The notes below the pieces were generated by a model. It made no database searches. It was not told the DNA's origin and saw only the letters and a list, made by a program, of their open reading frames with translations. Below, piece by piece: positions 1 through 7,282 of a stretch of DNA of 64,000 nt; the first letter of the stretch is position 1, and the number at the start of each line of letters is the position of its first letter. The position numbers were made by a program, and so were the translations under genes. The stretch is from contig JAWLGZ010000002.1 in NCBI GenBank assembly GCA_041690635.1, positions 186,001-250,000 on the forward strand, written 5' to 3'. Origin of the DNA: JAWLGZ01 sp041690635 (GTDB lineage Bacteria; Pseudomonadota; Gammaproteobacteria; Thiohalomonadales; Thiohalomonadaceae).

Positions 1-1
1 G

Positions 2-613
2 GAGCGGCTCGCAGTAGAAGTTGAAGAAACGAACCAGCAGAAAGAACGCCTGGCTTCAGAATACAATAAGGTAATTCACCAAGAGATTAGTGCCGCGCAA
101 GATCAAGTAAAAACGTACAAGACATACCTAAAAGCGGAGCTTACTCTTCAGGAGCCCGTTAAGTACTGGCGGGATCAAAAACGCAAACATCTGGCCTTTG
201 CAGCAGTTTTTGGGGTCGCGGCCTTAATCACCCTAATCTTTGGGGTAATTTCTGTCAAAAGCCTCCTTGTGGCCCTGCCCGAAGTAGCTCAGCCCGAAAA
301 AGGCCTGCTCGTAGCGCCTGCGACGACACAGCTCGCAATCATCGCGCTCACGGGTCTGGCGTTCGTGTGGGTGACTCGTCTTTTTGTGCGAATGATGCTT
401 AGTCATTTCCATCTGGGAACTGACGCGGGCGAAAGAGAAATAATGACGTTGGTATTCCTGTCGCTGCTACAGCAAGGGAATGCTGTAGCGGAGACAGACC
501 GAGCTTATATCCTGCAGTCTCTTTTCCGCCCCTCGTCGACGGGGATAATCAAAGACGACGCAATTCCGCCTAACATTTACGACTTATTGGCTCGGATTGG
601 TCCTAGAACTTAA
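2..613 (+). CDS. partial coiled-coil membrane protein (DUF6161-like)
   Basis: The reading frame is open from the left edge, so the N-terminus lies outside the window; 203 residues are visible. About the first 55 residues are charged and heptad-like, with many Glu, Lys and Gln, and suggest a coiled coil. Two hydrophobic segments follow at about residues 64-85 and 109-129. A cytosolic tail has HLGTDAGERE at about 137-146. That tail and the layout resemble DUF6161 membrane proteins; this is from memory of the family and not certain. The gene ends 23 bp before the next reading frame on the same strand, so the two may be co-transcribed. Function is unknown. A position beside a broken gene and a toxin-antitoxin pair suggests an accessory island. 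Confidence 0.6.
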   Translation, partial: ERLAVEVEETNQQKERLASEYNKVIHQEISAAQDQVKTYKTYLKAELTLQEPVKYWRDQKRKHLAFAAVFGVAALITLIFGVISVKSLLVALPEVAQPEKGLLVAPATTQLAIIALTGLAFVWVTRLFVRMMLSHFHLGTDAGEREIMTLVFLSLLQQGNAVAETDRAYILQSLFRPSSTGIIKDDAIPPNIYDLLARIGPRT

Positions 614-636
614 CCTCCCGGATAGAGCAGGGACGC

Positions 637-1354
637 ATGCACATCAACTACCCGCCTCCTGAAAATTCCACCGATGACCTGCCGCCAGGACTCCTGCGAC
701 AGAGGAGAAACCTGCTCATCATTTCACTGTCTCTGATCGCTTATGAGGTGGGGGAAGGGCAATTCACAGGAGTGTCGGTAAGCGGACTTGGTCTAGCGTT
801 TGGAAATCCCGGCGTTTTGCACTTCTTGGCATGGGCAGTTTTCATTTATCAGCTCTGGCGCTTCACGGTGTATGCGGATATCTATGGTTTTGGAGACTTC
901 GACGGAAAGGTTTGGGAAATAATAAACAATACCCCCAGTCGCCCATTGCTGCGCGGTTGCGCCATCAAGGTATATGAGGCTGCGGGGGGGGACTCCAATT
1001 GACGAGATTAAACGGATCATCGAAGAGGGCAACCCAAGAGCGGACCCAGAGAAGGCCGAAGTTGTTAGCGGCATAAAGCATCCAAGTCTCTTTGGTAAGT
1101 CATTTTTTAAAAGGTGCATTGTGTTTAAAGGCGGGACGTTGCAAAAGGCTCCAATTAAGCGCGGAGCGCTGCGAGAGGCTGCCGTTTCTGCCAAGAGAGT
1201 AGAGCTTTCCAAGTGGTGCACATTCACAGCCGTGGAGGAGCTTCGTGCGCTTTGGATAATGGTGCTACGGGAGCGTGCATTCTGGGATATCGCTGTACCC
1301 TACATTGTTGCCGTTCTTGCAGTGTGCTCGGGAGTTTATGGCATATTCAGGTGA
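637..1354 (+). pseudogene. membrane protein gene split by a +1 frameshift at a G8 run
   Basis: Two overlapping reading frames form one gene if a single G is removed from the run of eight Gs at 984-991. The first frame (637-1002) has hydrophobic stretches at about residues 26-45 and 55-75, then stops just after the run. The second frame continues to 1354 with a charged linker and a C-terminal membrane segment ending near GVYGIFR. The joined product would be 238 residues with membrane segments at both ends. I do not recognise the family. The break may be a real mutation, a phase-variable tract or a sequencing error in the homopolymer. The upstream gene ends 23 bp before it. Confidence 0.55.
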
Positions 1355-1389
1355 CATGCTGGCCGGTGGAATCAGGTTCTAAAATATTT

Positions 1390-1405
1390 GGGGTCAGAGT
1401 CAAAT
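1390..1405 (+). repeat. GGGGTCAGAGTCAAAT short repeat-like motif
   Basis: The 16-base string GGGGTCAGAGTCAAAT lies in the gap between the broken membrane gene and the ParE toxin. I recall this string next to REP-associated tyrosine transposases in proteobacterial genomes. No transposase is present here and I see no second copy in the window. A short hairpin follows at 1419-1442 (GGTTAC/GTAACC) beyond the toxin stop and could be a weak terminator. Confidence 0.3.
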
Positions 1406-1456
1406 AAACGCAATTTGAGGTTACCCGTTATCCGCAGTAACCCGTAGGATTCAGTG

Positions 1457-1756
1457 CTACACGGGATAATCGAGTTCGAACTGGTGACGAACTGCGAGAA
1501 TCCGAATTTGGTCGCGTGCAGGGACGAAGCGATAGAGGGCAACGTAACCCGTCTTGCCATAGGAGATAATCAACTCGCGGATATCATATCCCCCTTTGAT
1601 GGGGCATCCGAGCAAAGGGTGATGGTGAAACGTTTCAACTGCTTCGGTGATGACGGTGGCGGCTGTAGCGACGGCCGACGGTTCTTGTTCCAACAGGAAG
1701 TTGAACAGGCGCTCCAGATTGTCGAGCGCGTTTTCCGAATAGACTATCTGCGCCAA
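1457..1756 (-). CDS. type II toxin, RelE/ParE family
   Basis: The product is 99 residues, the usual length for RelE/ParE toxins. It has the family pattern: an N-terminal strand IVYSENALDNLERL, a helical hairpin, the middle HHHPLLGCPI motif, and the C-terminal RFVPARDQIRILAVRHQFELDY strand with the conserved basic and HQ residues. ParE members poison gyrase and RelE members cleave mRNA; the sequence alone does not say which applies, although the partner is ribbon-helix-helix, as is usual for ParE. It overlaps the antitoxin gene by 13 bp, so the two are translationally coupled in the usual antitoxin-first order. Confidence 0.85.
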   Translation of the reverse strand: MAQIVYSENALDNLERLFNFLLEQEPSAVATAATVITEAVETFHHHPLLGCPIKGGYDIRELIISYGKTGYVALYRFVPARDQIRILAVRHQFELDYPV

Positions 1757-2022
1757 GGCTGTGGTCTTCCGGCAGTTTCCCCCTCCGCCAGCCGCTTGAG
1801 CCAGGTATGCACCTCTTCAGTCCGATAGATGTTGCCGCCTCTTTCCACCGCAGTGTCCGAGCGCACCGCTTCCTGCACGAATTCGTAAACCCGCTCCTCG
1901 CGAGAGATTCCCCGCTCGAGGGCCTCGACCATAACGCTGTGAGGCGAACGGTGGGTCAATTCGGCCAGCTTATGGATCCGTGCCTTCAATTCATCGGGAA
2001 GCTTTATCGATGTGGAGACCAT
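1744..2022 (-). CDS. ribbon-helix-helix antitoxin (CopG/ParD type)
   Basis: The 92-residue product starts with MVSTSIKLPDELKARIHKLA, a typical ribbon-helix-helix DNA-binding strand and first helix, followed by the second helix with RSPHSVMVEALERGI. The C-terminal half is charged and probably wraps the toxin. Such antitoxins neutralise the toxin and repress their own operon by binding palindromes at the promoter. The gene is first in the pair and overlaps the toxin gene by 13 bp. The 98-bp gap before the next gene has no clear repeat that I can name as its operator. Confidence 0.85.
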   Translation of the reverse strand: MVSTSIKLPDELKARIHKLAELTHRSPHSVMVEALERGISREERVYEFVQEAVRSDTAVERGGNIYRTEEVHTWLKRLAEGETAGRPQPWRR

Positions 2023-2120
2023 TGGAACGATTACTCCTGCGGCGCGATGTAGTCATATCGTAGTACCCGTGCGGGGCGCAATATGACAAGAATTGCGAGG
2101 TAAGCAGACCCCAACCGTCA

Positions 2121-3446
2121 TCACATTCCGGGTAAGGCAATCTCTACCCGCAAGCCGCCGCTTTGATTGTTGCCGAGGCGGATGGTGCCGCCGTGGGCAT
2201 GGATGATGGTGCGTGCAGTGGCGAGCCCTAGGCCGGTGCCGCCGGTCTCGGCGCTGCGGGAGTTTTCCAGCCGGACGAACGGTTCGAAGACCCGCTCCCG
2301 GTCGGCCTCGGGGATGCTGTCGCCCTGGTCGTCCACGCGTACCAGAGCCCCTTCGGAGGTTTTCGTGACAGACACCTGCGCCCGCTTTCCGTAGAACACC
2401 GCGTTGTCCACCACGTTGCGTAGCGCGCGGCCGAGCGCCGTGGGCCGGGCCAGAACCCGGATCGTCTCGTCCGCGCTGCACGATACCGTCCCGCCGGCAT
2501 CCGCCACATCGGCGCAAACCGCCTCGACCAGCTCACCGAGATCGACCTCTTCCGTCGGCTCCTGAACCGCCTCGGCGCGGGCGAACTGCAAGGTGGCCTC
2601 GACCATGTGCTGCATCTCTTGCAGCGAGCGCTGCATCCGCTCCCGCGTCTCCGGGTCGTCCACCATCTCCGAGCGCAGCCGCAGGGCGGTAATGGGTGTG
2701 CGCAGGTCGTGGGAGATGGCGGCCAGCATGCGGGTGCGATCGGCGATGAAGCGTTGCAGGCGATCGCTCATGGTGTTGAAGGCGCGGATGGTGCGGCGCA
2801 CATCGTCGGGCCCCGCCTCCGGCAACGGCTCGACCGTATCGCCGCGCCCGAACCGCTCCGCCGCCGTGGTGAGCGCCTGCAACGGGCGGGTGGTGCGCCG
2901 CACCAGCCAGGCGACCACCGCCAGCACCGCCAGCGCGGATAGCGAAAGCGAGAGCACCACGGGACCGACCGCGTGGCGCAGGGGCGGATGCAAGGGCCGT
3001 TCGAGAGTGAGCCAGCGGCCGTCATTCAGATGCACGGCGATGGTCAGGGTTTCACCGGACCAGCGGGGCTCCGGCACATCGGCGTGGGGTTCCGCTACCG
3101 TGCCGACCCGCACCTGTTCGGCGGAATGGTTCAGCGCCGTGCGCAGCTGGTCGGCGAGGCCGGAGAAGTTTTCTTCGTTCTCCACCACGGGGCCATCACC
3201 GATGAGGAAGCGGCTCCAGGTGGTGCTGAGCGCGGCAGCCAGTCGCGGCTGCTCCGATTCGGGCAGCGCGGCGAGGAGTTCCACGGCGGCGGGGATGCGG
3301 CGGGTGGCAATGGTCTCGTTCAGTTCGCGGATGTAACCGTGGCGGTCGACCAGATGAATGGTCATGGCCACCCCCTGCGCCACCACCAGCGCGGTGACCA
3401 CCAACAGCACCAGCCGCCCATGCAGGCTGTTCAGCCAGCGCTTCAC
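2121..3446 (-). CDS. HAMP sensor histidine kinase (EnvZ/OmpR class)
   Basis: The 441-residue protein has membrane segments at about 11-31 and 161-182, enclosing a periplasmic domain of about 130 residues. A HAMP linker runs to about 236. The HisKA motif SHDLRTPI has the phosphoacceptor His246. An ATPase domain fills the rest, with an N box NVVDNAVFYGK and a G2-like box GGTGLGL. The G1 box reads DQGDSIP where DxGxGIP is expected, so one conserved Gly is replaced; activity may still be retained. The start overlaps the response regulator stop by 4 bp (ATGA), so the pair is coupled. The signal it senses cannot be read from the sequence. Confidence 0.9.
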   Translation of the reverse strand: MKRWLNSLHGRLVLLVVTALVVAQGVAMTIHLVDRHGYIRELNETIATRRIPAAVELLAALPESEQPRLAAALSTTWSRFLIGDGPVVENEENFSGLADQLRTALNHSAEQVRVGTVAEPHADVPEPRWSGETLTIAVHLNDGRWLTLERPLHPPLRHAVGPVVLSLSLSALAVLAVVAWLVRRTTRPLQALTTAAERFGRGDTVEPLPEAGPDDVRRTIRAFNTMSDRLQRFIADRTRMLAAISHDLRTPITALRLRSEMVDDPETRERMQRSLQEMQHMVEATLQFARAEAVQEPTEEVDLGELVEAVCADVADAGGTVSCSADETIRVLARPTALGRALRNVVDNAVFYGKRAQVSVTKTSEGALVRVDDQGDSIPEADRERVFEPFVRLENSRSAETGGTGLGLATARTIIHAHGGTIRLGNNQSGGLRVEIALPGM

Positions 3447-4174
3447 TGTTCCAGCTCCACCGGACCGACCAGGGAGTAACCGCCGCCCCAGTGGGTCTTG
3501 ATGATGCGCGGCTGCGCCGGGTCCTCCTCGACCTTGCGCCGCAACCGGCTCACCTGGATATCGACCCGGCGATCGAACGCGCGCGCCTCGCCGCTCTGGG
3601 TCAGGTCGAGCAGCTGATCGCGGCTGAGCACCGAATCGGGATAGCGCAAAAAGGCGGTCAGCAGATCGAATTCGGCGGCGCTCAGGGGCACCGCCTCACC
3701 GGCCTCCCCTTCCCGCTTCAGTTCACGGTGGGTCAGGTCGAGAATCCAGCCGCCGAAGCGGGCCCGGCGCGCCTCCAGTTGGGCGCGCGGCGGCAGCGCA
3801 TTGACCCGCCGCAGCACGGCACGGATGCGGGCCAGCAGCTCGCGCGGTTCGAACGGTTTGATTAGGTAGTCGTCGGCGCCGATCTCCAGTCCGACGATGC
3901 GGTCGGTCGGCTCGGCCATGGCGGTCAGGAAGATCACCGGCAGCTTCACCCCTTCACGAATCCAGCGGCAAAGCGTCAGACCGTCCTCGCCCGGCATCAT
4001 GATATCGAGCACCACCAGATCGAAGCCGCCCACCCCCAGCGCGCGGCGCGCCTCCCCCGCATCCCGGGCCGTGGTCACGCGGTAGCCGTTGCGGGTGAGA
4101 TAATCCCGCAGGGCGTCGCGAATCTCGCTGTGGTCGTCCACCACAAGGAGGTGGGGTGATGGGGTTTCGTTCAT
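3443..4174 (-). CDS. OmpR-family response regulator
   Basis: The 243-residue protein has a receiver domain with acidic pocket VVDD (Asp13/Asp14), phosphoacceptor Asp57 in VLDIMMPGEDG, Thr84 and Lys106. A winged-helix OmpR/PhoB DNA-binding domain follows at about 145-238, with SAAEFDLLTAFLRYP and RRVDIQVSRLRRKVE. It is the first gene of the two-component operon and is divergent from the NodT/MFP/RND efflux operon across the gap at 4175-4664. That makes the efflux operon its most likely target, as in BaeR- or CpxR-like systems. The link is inferred from position only. The inverted-repeat element at 4319-4635 occupies most of the shared regulatory gap. Confidence 0.92.
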   Translation of the reverse strand: MNETPSPHLLVVDDHSEIRDALRDYLTRNGYRVTTARDAGEARRALGVGGFDLVVLDIMMPGEDGLTLCRWIREGVKLPVIFLTAMAEPTDRIVGLEIGADDYLIKPFEPRELLARIRAVLRRVNALPPRAQLEARRARFGGWILDLTHRELKREGEAGEAVPLSAAEFDLLTAFLRYPDSVLSRDQLLDLTQSGEARAFDRRVDIQVSRLRRKVEEDPAQPRIIKTHWGGGYSLVGPVELEQ

Positions 4175-4318
4175 ACTGGTCGGTGTCTGCTGGTTGCTGG
4201 GGATTATCCCCGGCTGCTCCGTCGCAGGCCATGTTGGTTTGTATCAGGGTGTTTCAAACCGCCGCCAGCGCTACAGGCGGATACACGAAGCCGTTTCCGC
4301 TTGCCCTCCCCGCCGGGG

Positions 4319-4635
4319 ATAATCCTAGAAACCGCAGTTGACCGCTTCGTGGCTTCGATAAGTATTCGGAGAAAAAATGTTTCTGCTTTCGACAGAGTTC
4401 ACCGTAGGGGTGAGTAGGCTACGCACCCGATTGCACGGTTCTCGGCCCGTCTGGCGGCGTTGCGGACTCCTTCCCTGGAGTCCGCCCTTCGGGCCAGCCT
4501 TCGGCTGTCCCAATCCGCTCCCGGCGGATTGGTGCGCCCCTTGGGAAGGGCCAGCCATTCCCTGCGGGTCGCGCCTTGCCAGCCGGGCCGAGAACCGCAC
4601 ACTCGGGCGCGTCCAACTGCGGTTTCCAGGATAAT
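4319..4635. mobile_element. MITE-like nested inverted-repeat element
   Basis: The segment is bounded by imperfect 22-bp inverted repeats at 4319-4340 and 4614-4635 (20 of 22 matching), each containing GAAACCGCAGTTG or its complement. A second, inner pair of 23-bp arms lies at 4433-4455 and 4578-4600 (20 of 23 matching), around GGTTCTCGGCCCG. No convincing protein is encoded. Terminal repeats, about 317 bp and no transposase fit a MITE. I see no obvious flanking target duplication. The right end lies 30 bp before the ATG chosen for the efflux outer-membrane gene, and the left end is about 145 bp from the response regulator start. The element therefore fills the divergent promoter region. Confidence 0.65.
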
Positions 4636-4664
4636 TGTCCGCAATCGTTCATTCACTGGCCTTC

Positions 4665-6029
4665 ATGACCCCATTGACCCGCATTGGTACGCTTTCGCTC
4701 CTGGCGCTGCTGTTCGTCGGCTGCGCCGGTACGCCCATCCGGACCGATCCGCCGGTCGATCTGCCGGAGCAGTTCAGCCTCGCCGGCGAAGAGGCGCTGC
4801 CGGACCGCTGGTGGGAGGCGTTCGAAGACCCCAGCCTCAACCTGCTGGTCGATCGGGCGCTGGCCGATAACCTCACCCTGCGCGCCGCCTGGGCGCGGCT
4901 GAGCCAGTCCGAGGCGGCGGCACGGGGCGCGGGGGCGGCACTCTGGCCGACCCTCAACACCCAGGCCGAGATCACCCGCCGTACCGACGGCAGCGGTGTC
5001 GAAAATCGCCAGGGCACCCTCGCCGCCAGCTACGAGGTGGACCTGTGGGGCCGCCTGCGCGCCACCTCCGACGCCGCCGGGTTCGAGGCCGACGCCTCCG
5101 CCGCCGATCTGCGCACCGCCGCCATCACCCTGAGTGCCGAGGTGGCGACCAGTTGGTATCAACTGGTCGAACAGCGGGCGCAACTGCAACTCAACGACGA
5201 ACAGCTCGACAACAACCGGCAACTGCTGGCGGTGGTCGAGGCGCGCTTCCGCAGCGGTCAGGCCACCGCCAGCGATATCCATCGCCAGCGGCAACTGCTG
5301 GCGCAGACCGAGGGGGAGCGGACCCGGATTGAGACCCAGCTGGCCACTTTGACCCACCGGATGGCGATTCTGCTCGGTGAGGCGCCCGGCGGTGTCGTCC
5401 TGCCGGCCGATGCCGAGCTGCGCGCCCCCGGTCCGCTACCGGCCACCGGCGTGCCCGCCGAACTGGTGCAGCGCCGCCCGGACCTGCAACGGGCCCTGTT
5501 GCGCCTGCGGGCGGCAGACGCCCGCGCCGCCGAGGCGGTGGCGAACCGTTTCCCCCGGCTCGATCTCAGCGCCGCCACCGCCACCACCGATGGCAATTTC
5601 GGCAACTGGCTGGGCAATCTGGCCGCGCAGCTTGCGCTGCCACTCATCGACGGCGGACGGCGCCGCGCCGAGGTGGATCGCACCCGCGCGGTGGTCGAGG
5701 AGAACCTGAACAGTTACGGGCAGTCACTTATCGAAGCGGTACGCGAGGTGGAGGACGCCCTGAGCCGCGAGGCGGGCCAGCGCGCCTTCATGGCGAGCCT
5801 GGCAGCGCAGCGGCGGGAAGTGGAGGCGGTGGTCGAACGGGAGCGGCTGCGCTACTTCCAGGGTGACAGCAGCTATCTGTCGGTCCTCGACGCCCTGCGC
5901 AGCCGCCAGCAACTGGAACGCCAGCACGTCACCGCCCGCCGCGAACTGATCGCGGAGCGGGTCGCGCTGGTACGCGCGCTGGCCGGCGGATGGGAAATGA
6001 ACCGCCCCTCAAGCGGTGCGGCGGAGTAG
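4665..6029 (+). CDS. NodT-type outer-membrane efflux lipoprotein
   Basis: The protein is a TolC-like outer-membrane channel of the NodT/OprM group, 454 residues from the ATG at 4665. I chose this start because it gives a short lipoprotein signal ending in LLFVGC, so Cys20 would be lipidated. An upstream TTG at 4635 would add residues with no export role and lies in the terminal repeat of the preceding element. The conserved early PDRWWEAFEDPSLNLLVDRAL and two outer-membrane-efflux repeats with DLWGRLR and AVREVEDALSRE are present. It is the first gene of an outer membrane-adaptor-pump operon. No strong ribosome-binding site is seen before either start. Confidence 0.9.
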   Translation: MTPLTRIGTLSLLALLFVGCAGTPIRTDPPVDLPEQFSLAGEEALPDRWWEAFEDPSLNLLVDRALADNLTLRAAWARLSQSEAAARGAGAALWPTLNTQAEITRRTDGSGVENRQGTLAASYEVDLWGRLRATSDAAGFEADASAADLRTAAITLSAEVATSWYQLVEQRAQLQLNDEQLDNNRQLLAVVEARFRSGQATASDIHRQRQLLAQTEGERTRIETQLATLTHRMAILLGEAPGGVVLPADAELRAPGPLPATGVPAELVQRRPDLQRALLRLRAADARAAEAVANRFPRLDLSAATATTDGNFGNWLGNLAAQLALPLIDGGRRRAEVDRTRAVVEENLNSYGQSLIEAVREVEDALSREAGQRAFMASLAAQRREVEAVVERERLRYFQGDSSYLSVLDALRSRQQLERQHVTARRELIAERVALVRALAGGWEMNRPSSGAAE

Positions 6030-6064
6030 CCGTGCAGGCAATCGAAACACGAGAGCGAAACAAG

Positions 6065-7282
6065 ATGAATCAAACCGGTACCCGATCCCGACTGGGCCGC
6101 CGCCTGGCAGCACTGCTCCCCGCCTTGGGCGTCCTGGTGGTCGCCGCGGCGGTCGTTGCCTACCTGATGGGCAGCGTCACGCAGGCGGAACGCAAGCGCC
6201 CGCAGCGTGAGGCACGGCTGGTCGAAGTGAGCACGATCTCTCCCGCCGATCACGCCATCACCATCGAGGCGTGGGGGACGGTTCAGGCGGCGCGCAGTGT
6301 CGCGCTCCAGTCGCAGGTCGGCGGCGAGGTACAGGCGATCGGCGACAACTTCGAGCCGGGCGCGCAGGTGAAAATGGGTGATCTGTTGATCCGTATCGAC
6401 CCGTCCGACTACCAGTTGGCGGTGCGTCGTGCGCGCAGCGAACAGACCCGCGTGCGGGCGGAACTGGCCCTCGAGGAGGGGCGGCGTGCAGTCGCCGAAC
6501 AGGAGTTTGCGCTGCTGGAGACGGCGGTCACCGACGAACAGCGCAAGCTGATGCTGCGCGAGCCGCAACTCGAAACGGTACGTGCCGCCGTGGCCGCTGC
6601 CGAAGCGGCTGTGGCGGAGGCGGAGTTGAACCTCAAGCGCACCGAACTGCGCGCACCGTTCGACGCCCTCGTCCTGGCCCGGGGTGCCGACCTCGGCACC
6701 CGGGTGACCACCGGAACGGCCATCGCCACGCTGGCCGGGACCGACGCCTACTGGATCGAACTGGCGGTGCCGGCGTCGGCACTGCGCTGGATCACCATCC
6801 CCGGCGCGACGGTACGCCTCTACCATGAGCCGGTATGGGGCGCGGGGGTCCACCGTGAGGGGCGCGTCATCCGCCTGCGTGGCGATCTGGACGACAAGGG
6901 GCGCATGGCGCGGCTGCTGGTGGAGGTGAGCGATCCCATCGGCTCCAGGCAGAACAGCGAGGCACCGCGCCTCCTGCTCGGCGGTTTCGTACGCGGCGAG
7001 ATCGAGGGGCACGCACTGGACGGCGTTTTCGCCGTGGAACGTGCCTGGTTGCGTGACGGCGACACCCTGTGGGTGATGGATGACGCTGCACAACTCTCCA
7101 TCCGGCCAGTGGAGGTGGTCTATCGGGGCGCGAACCATGTCTACGTCCGCGACGGTCTGAAGCCCGGCGAGCGGATCGTCACCAGCGACCTGGCGGTCCC
7201 GGCCGAGGGGATGGCGCTGCGCGCCGCCGGTGAACCGGCCGGCATCGCCCCGGGCCGCCCCCCCCGAGGAGCAGCCCGGTGA
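6065..7282 (+). CDS. RND efflux periplasmic adaptor (HlyD/MFP)
   Basis: The 405-residue adaptor links the inner-membrane RND pump to the outer-membrane channel. The ATG at 6065 puts a signal-anchor helix at about residues 15-37, just before the periplasmic part. A lipoyl/barrel-sandwich half-motif GTVQAARSVALQSQVGGEV appears near residue 75. A long alpha-hairpin rich in Ala, Glu and Arg follows, then the second lipoyl half with LRAPFDALVLARGADLGT, then beta-barrel and membrane-proximal domains. The gene begins 35 bp after the NodT stop and its stop overlaps the GTG start of the pump, so translation is coupled. Substrate is not predictable. Confidence 0.9.
   Translation: MNQTGTRSRLGRRLAALLPALGVLVVAAAVVAYLMGSVTQAERKRPQREARLVEVSTISPADHAITIEAWGTVQAARSVALQSQVGGEVQAIGDNFEPGAQVKMGDLLIRIDPSDYQLAVRRARSEQTRVRAELALEEGRRAVAEQEFALLETAVTDEQRKLMLREPQLETVRAAVAAAEAAVAEAELNLKRTELRAPFDALVLARGADLGTRVTTGTAIATLAGTDAYWIELAVPASALRWITIPGATVRLYHEPVWGAGVHREGRVIRLRGDLDDKGRMARLLVEVSDPIGSRQNSEAPRLLLGGFVRGEIEGHALDGVFAVERAWLRDGDTLWVMDDAAQLSIRPVEVVYRGANHVYVRDGLKPGERIVTSDLAVPAEGMALRAAGEPAGIAPGRPPRGAAR

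Noticed and set aside
5873..7138. A 421-residue minus-strand frame across the NodT and adaptor genes
   Set aside because: It runs antisense to two convincing efflux genes; composition is typical of GC-rich shadow frames.
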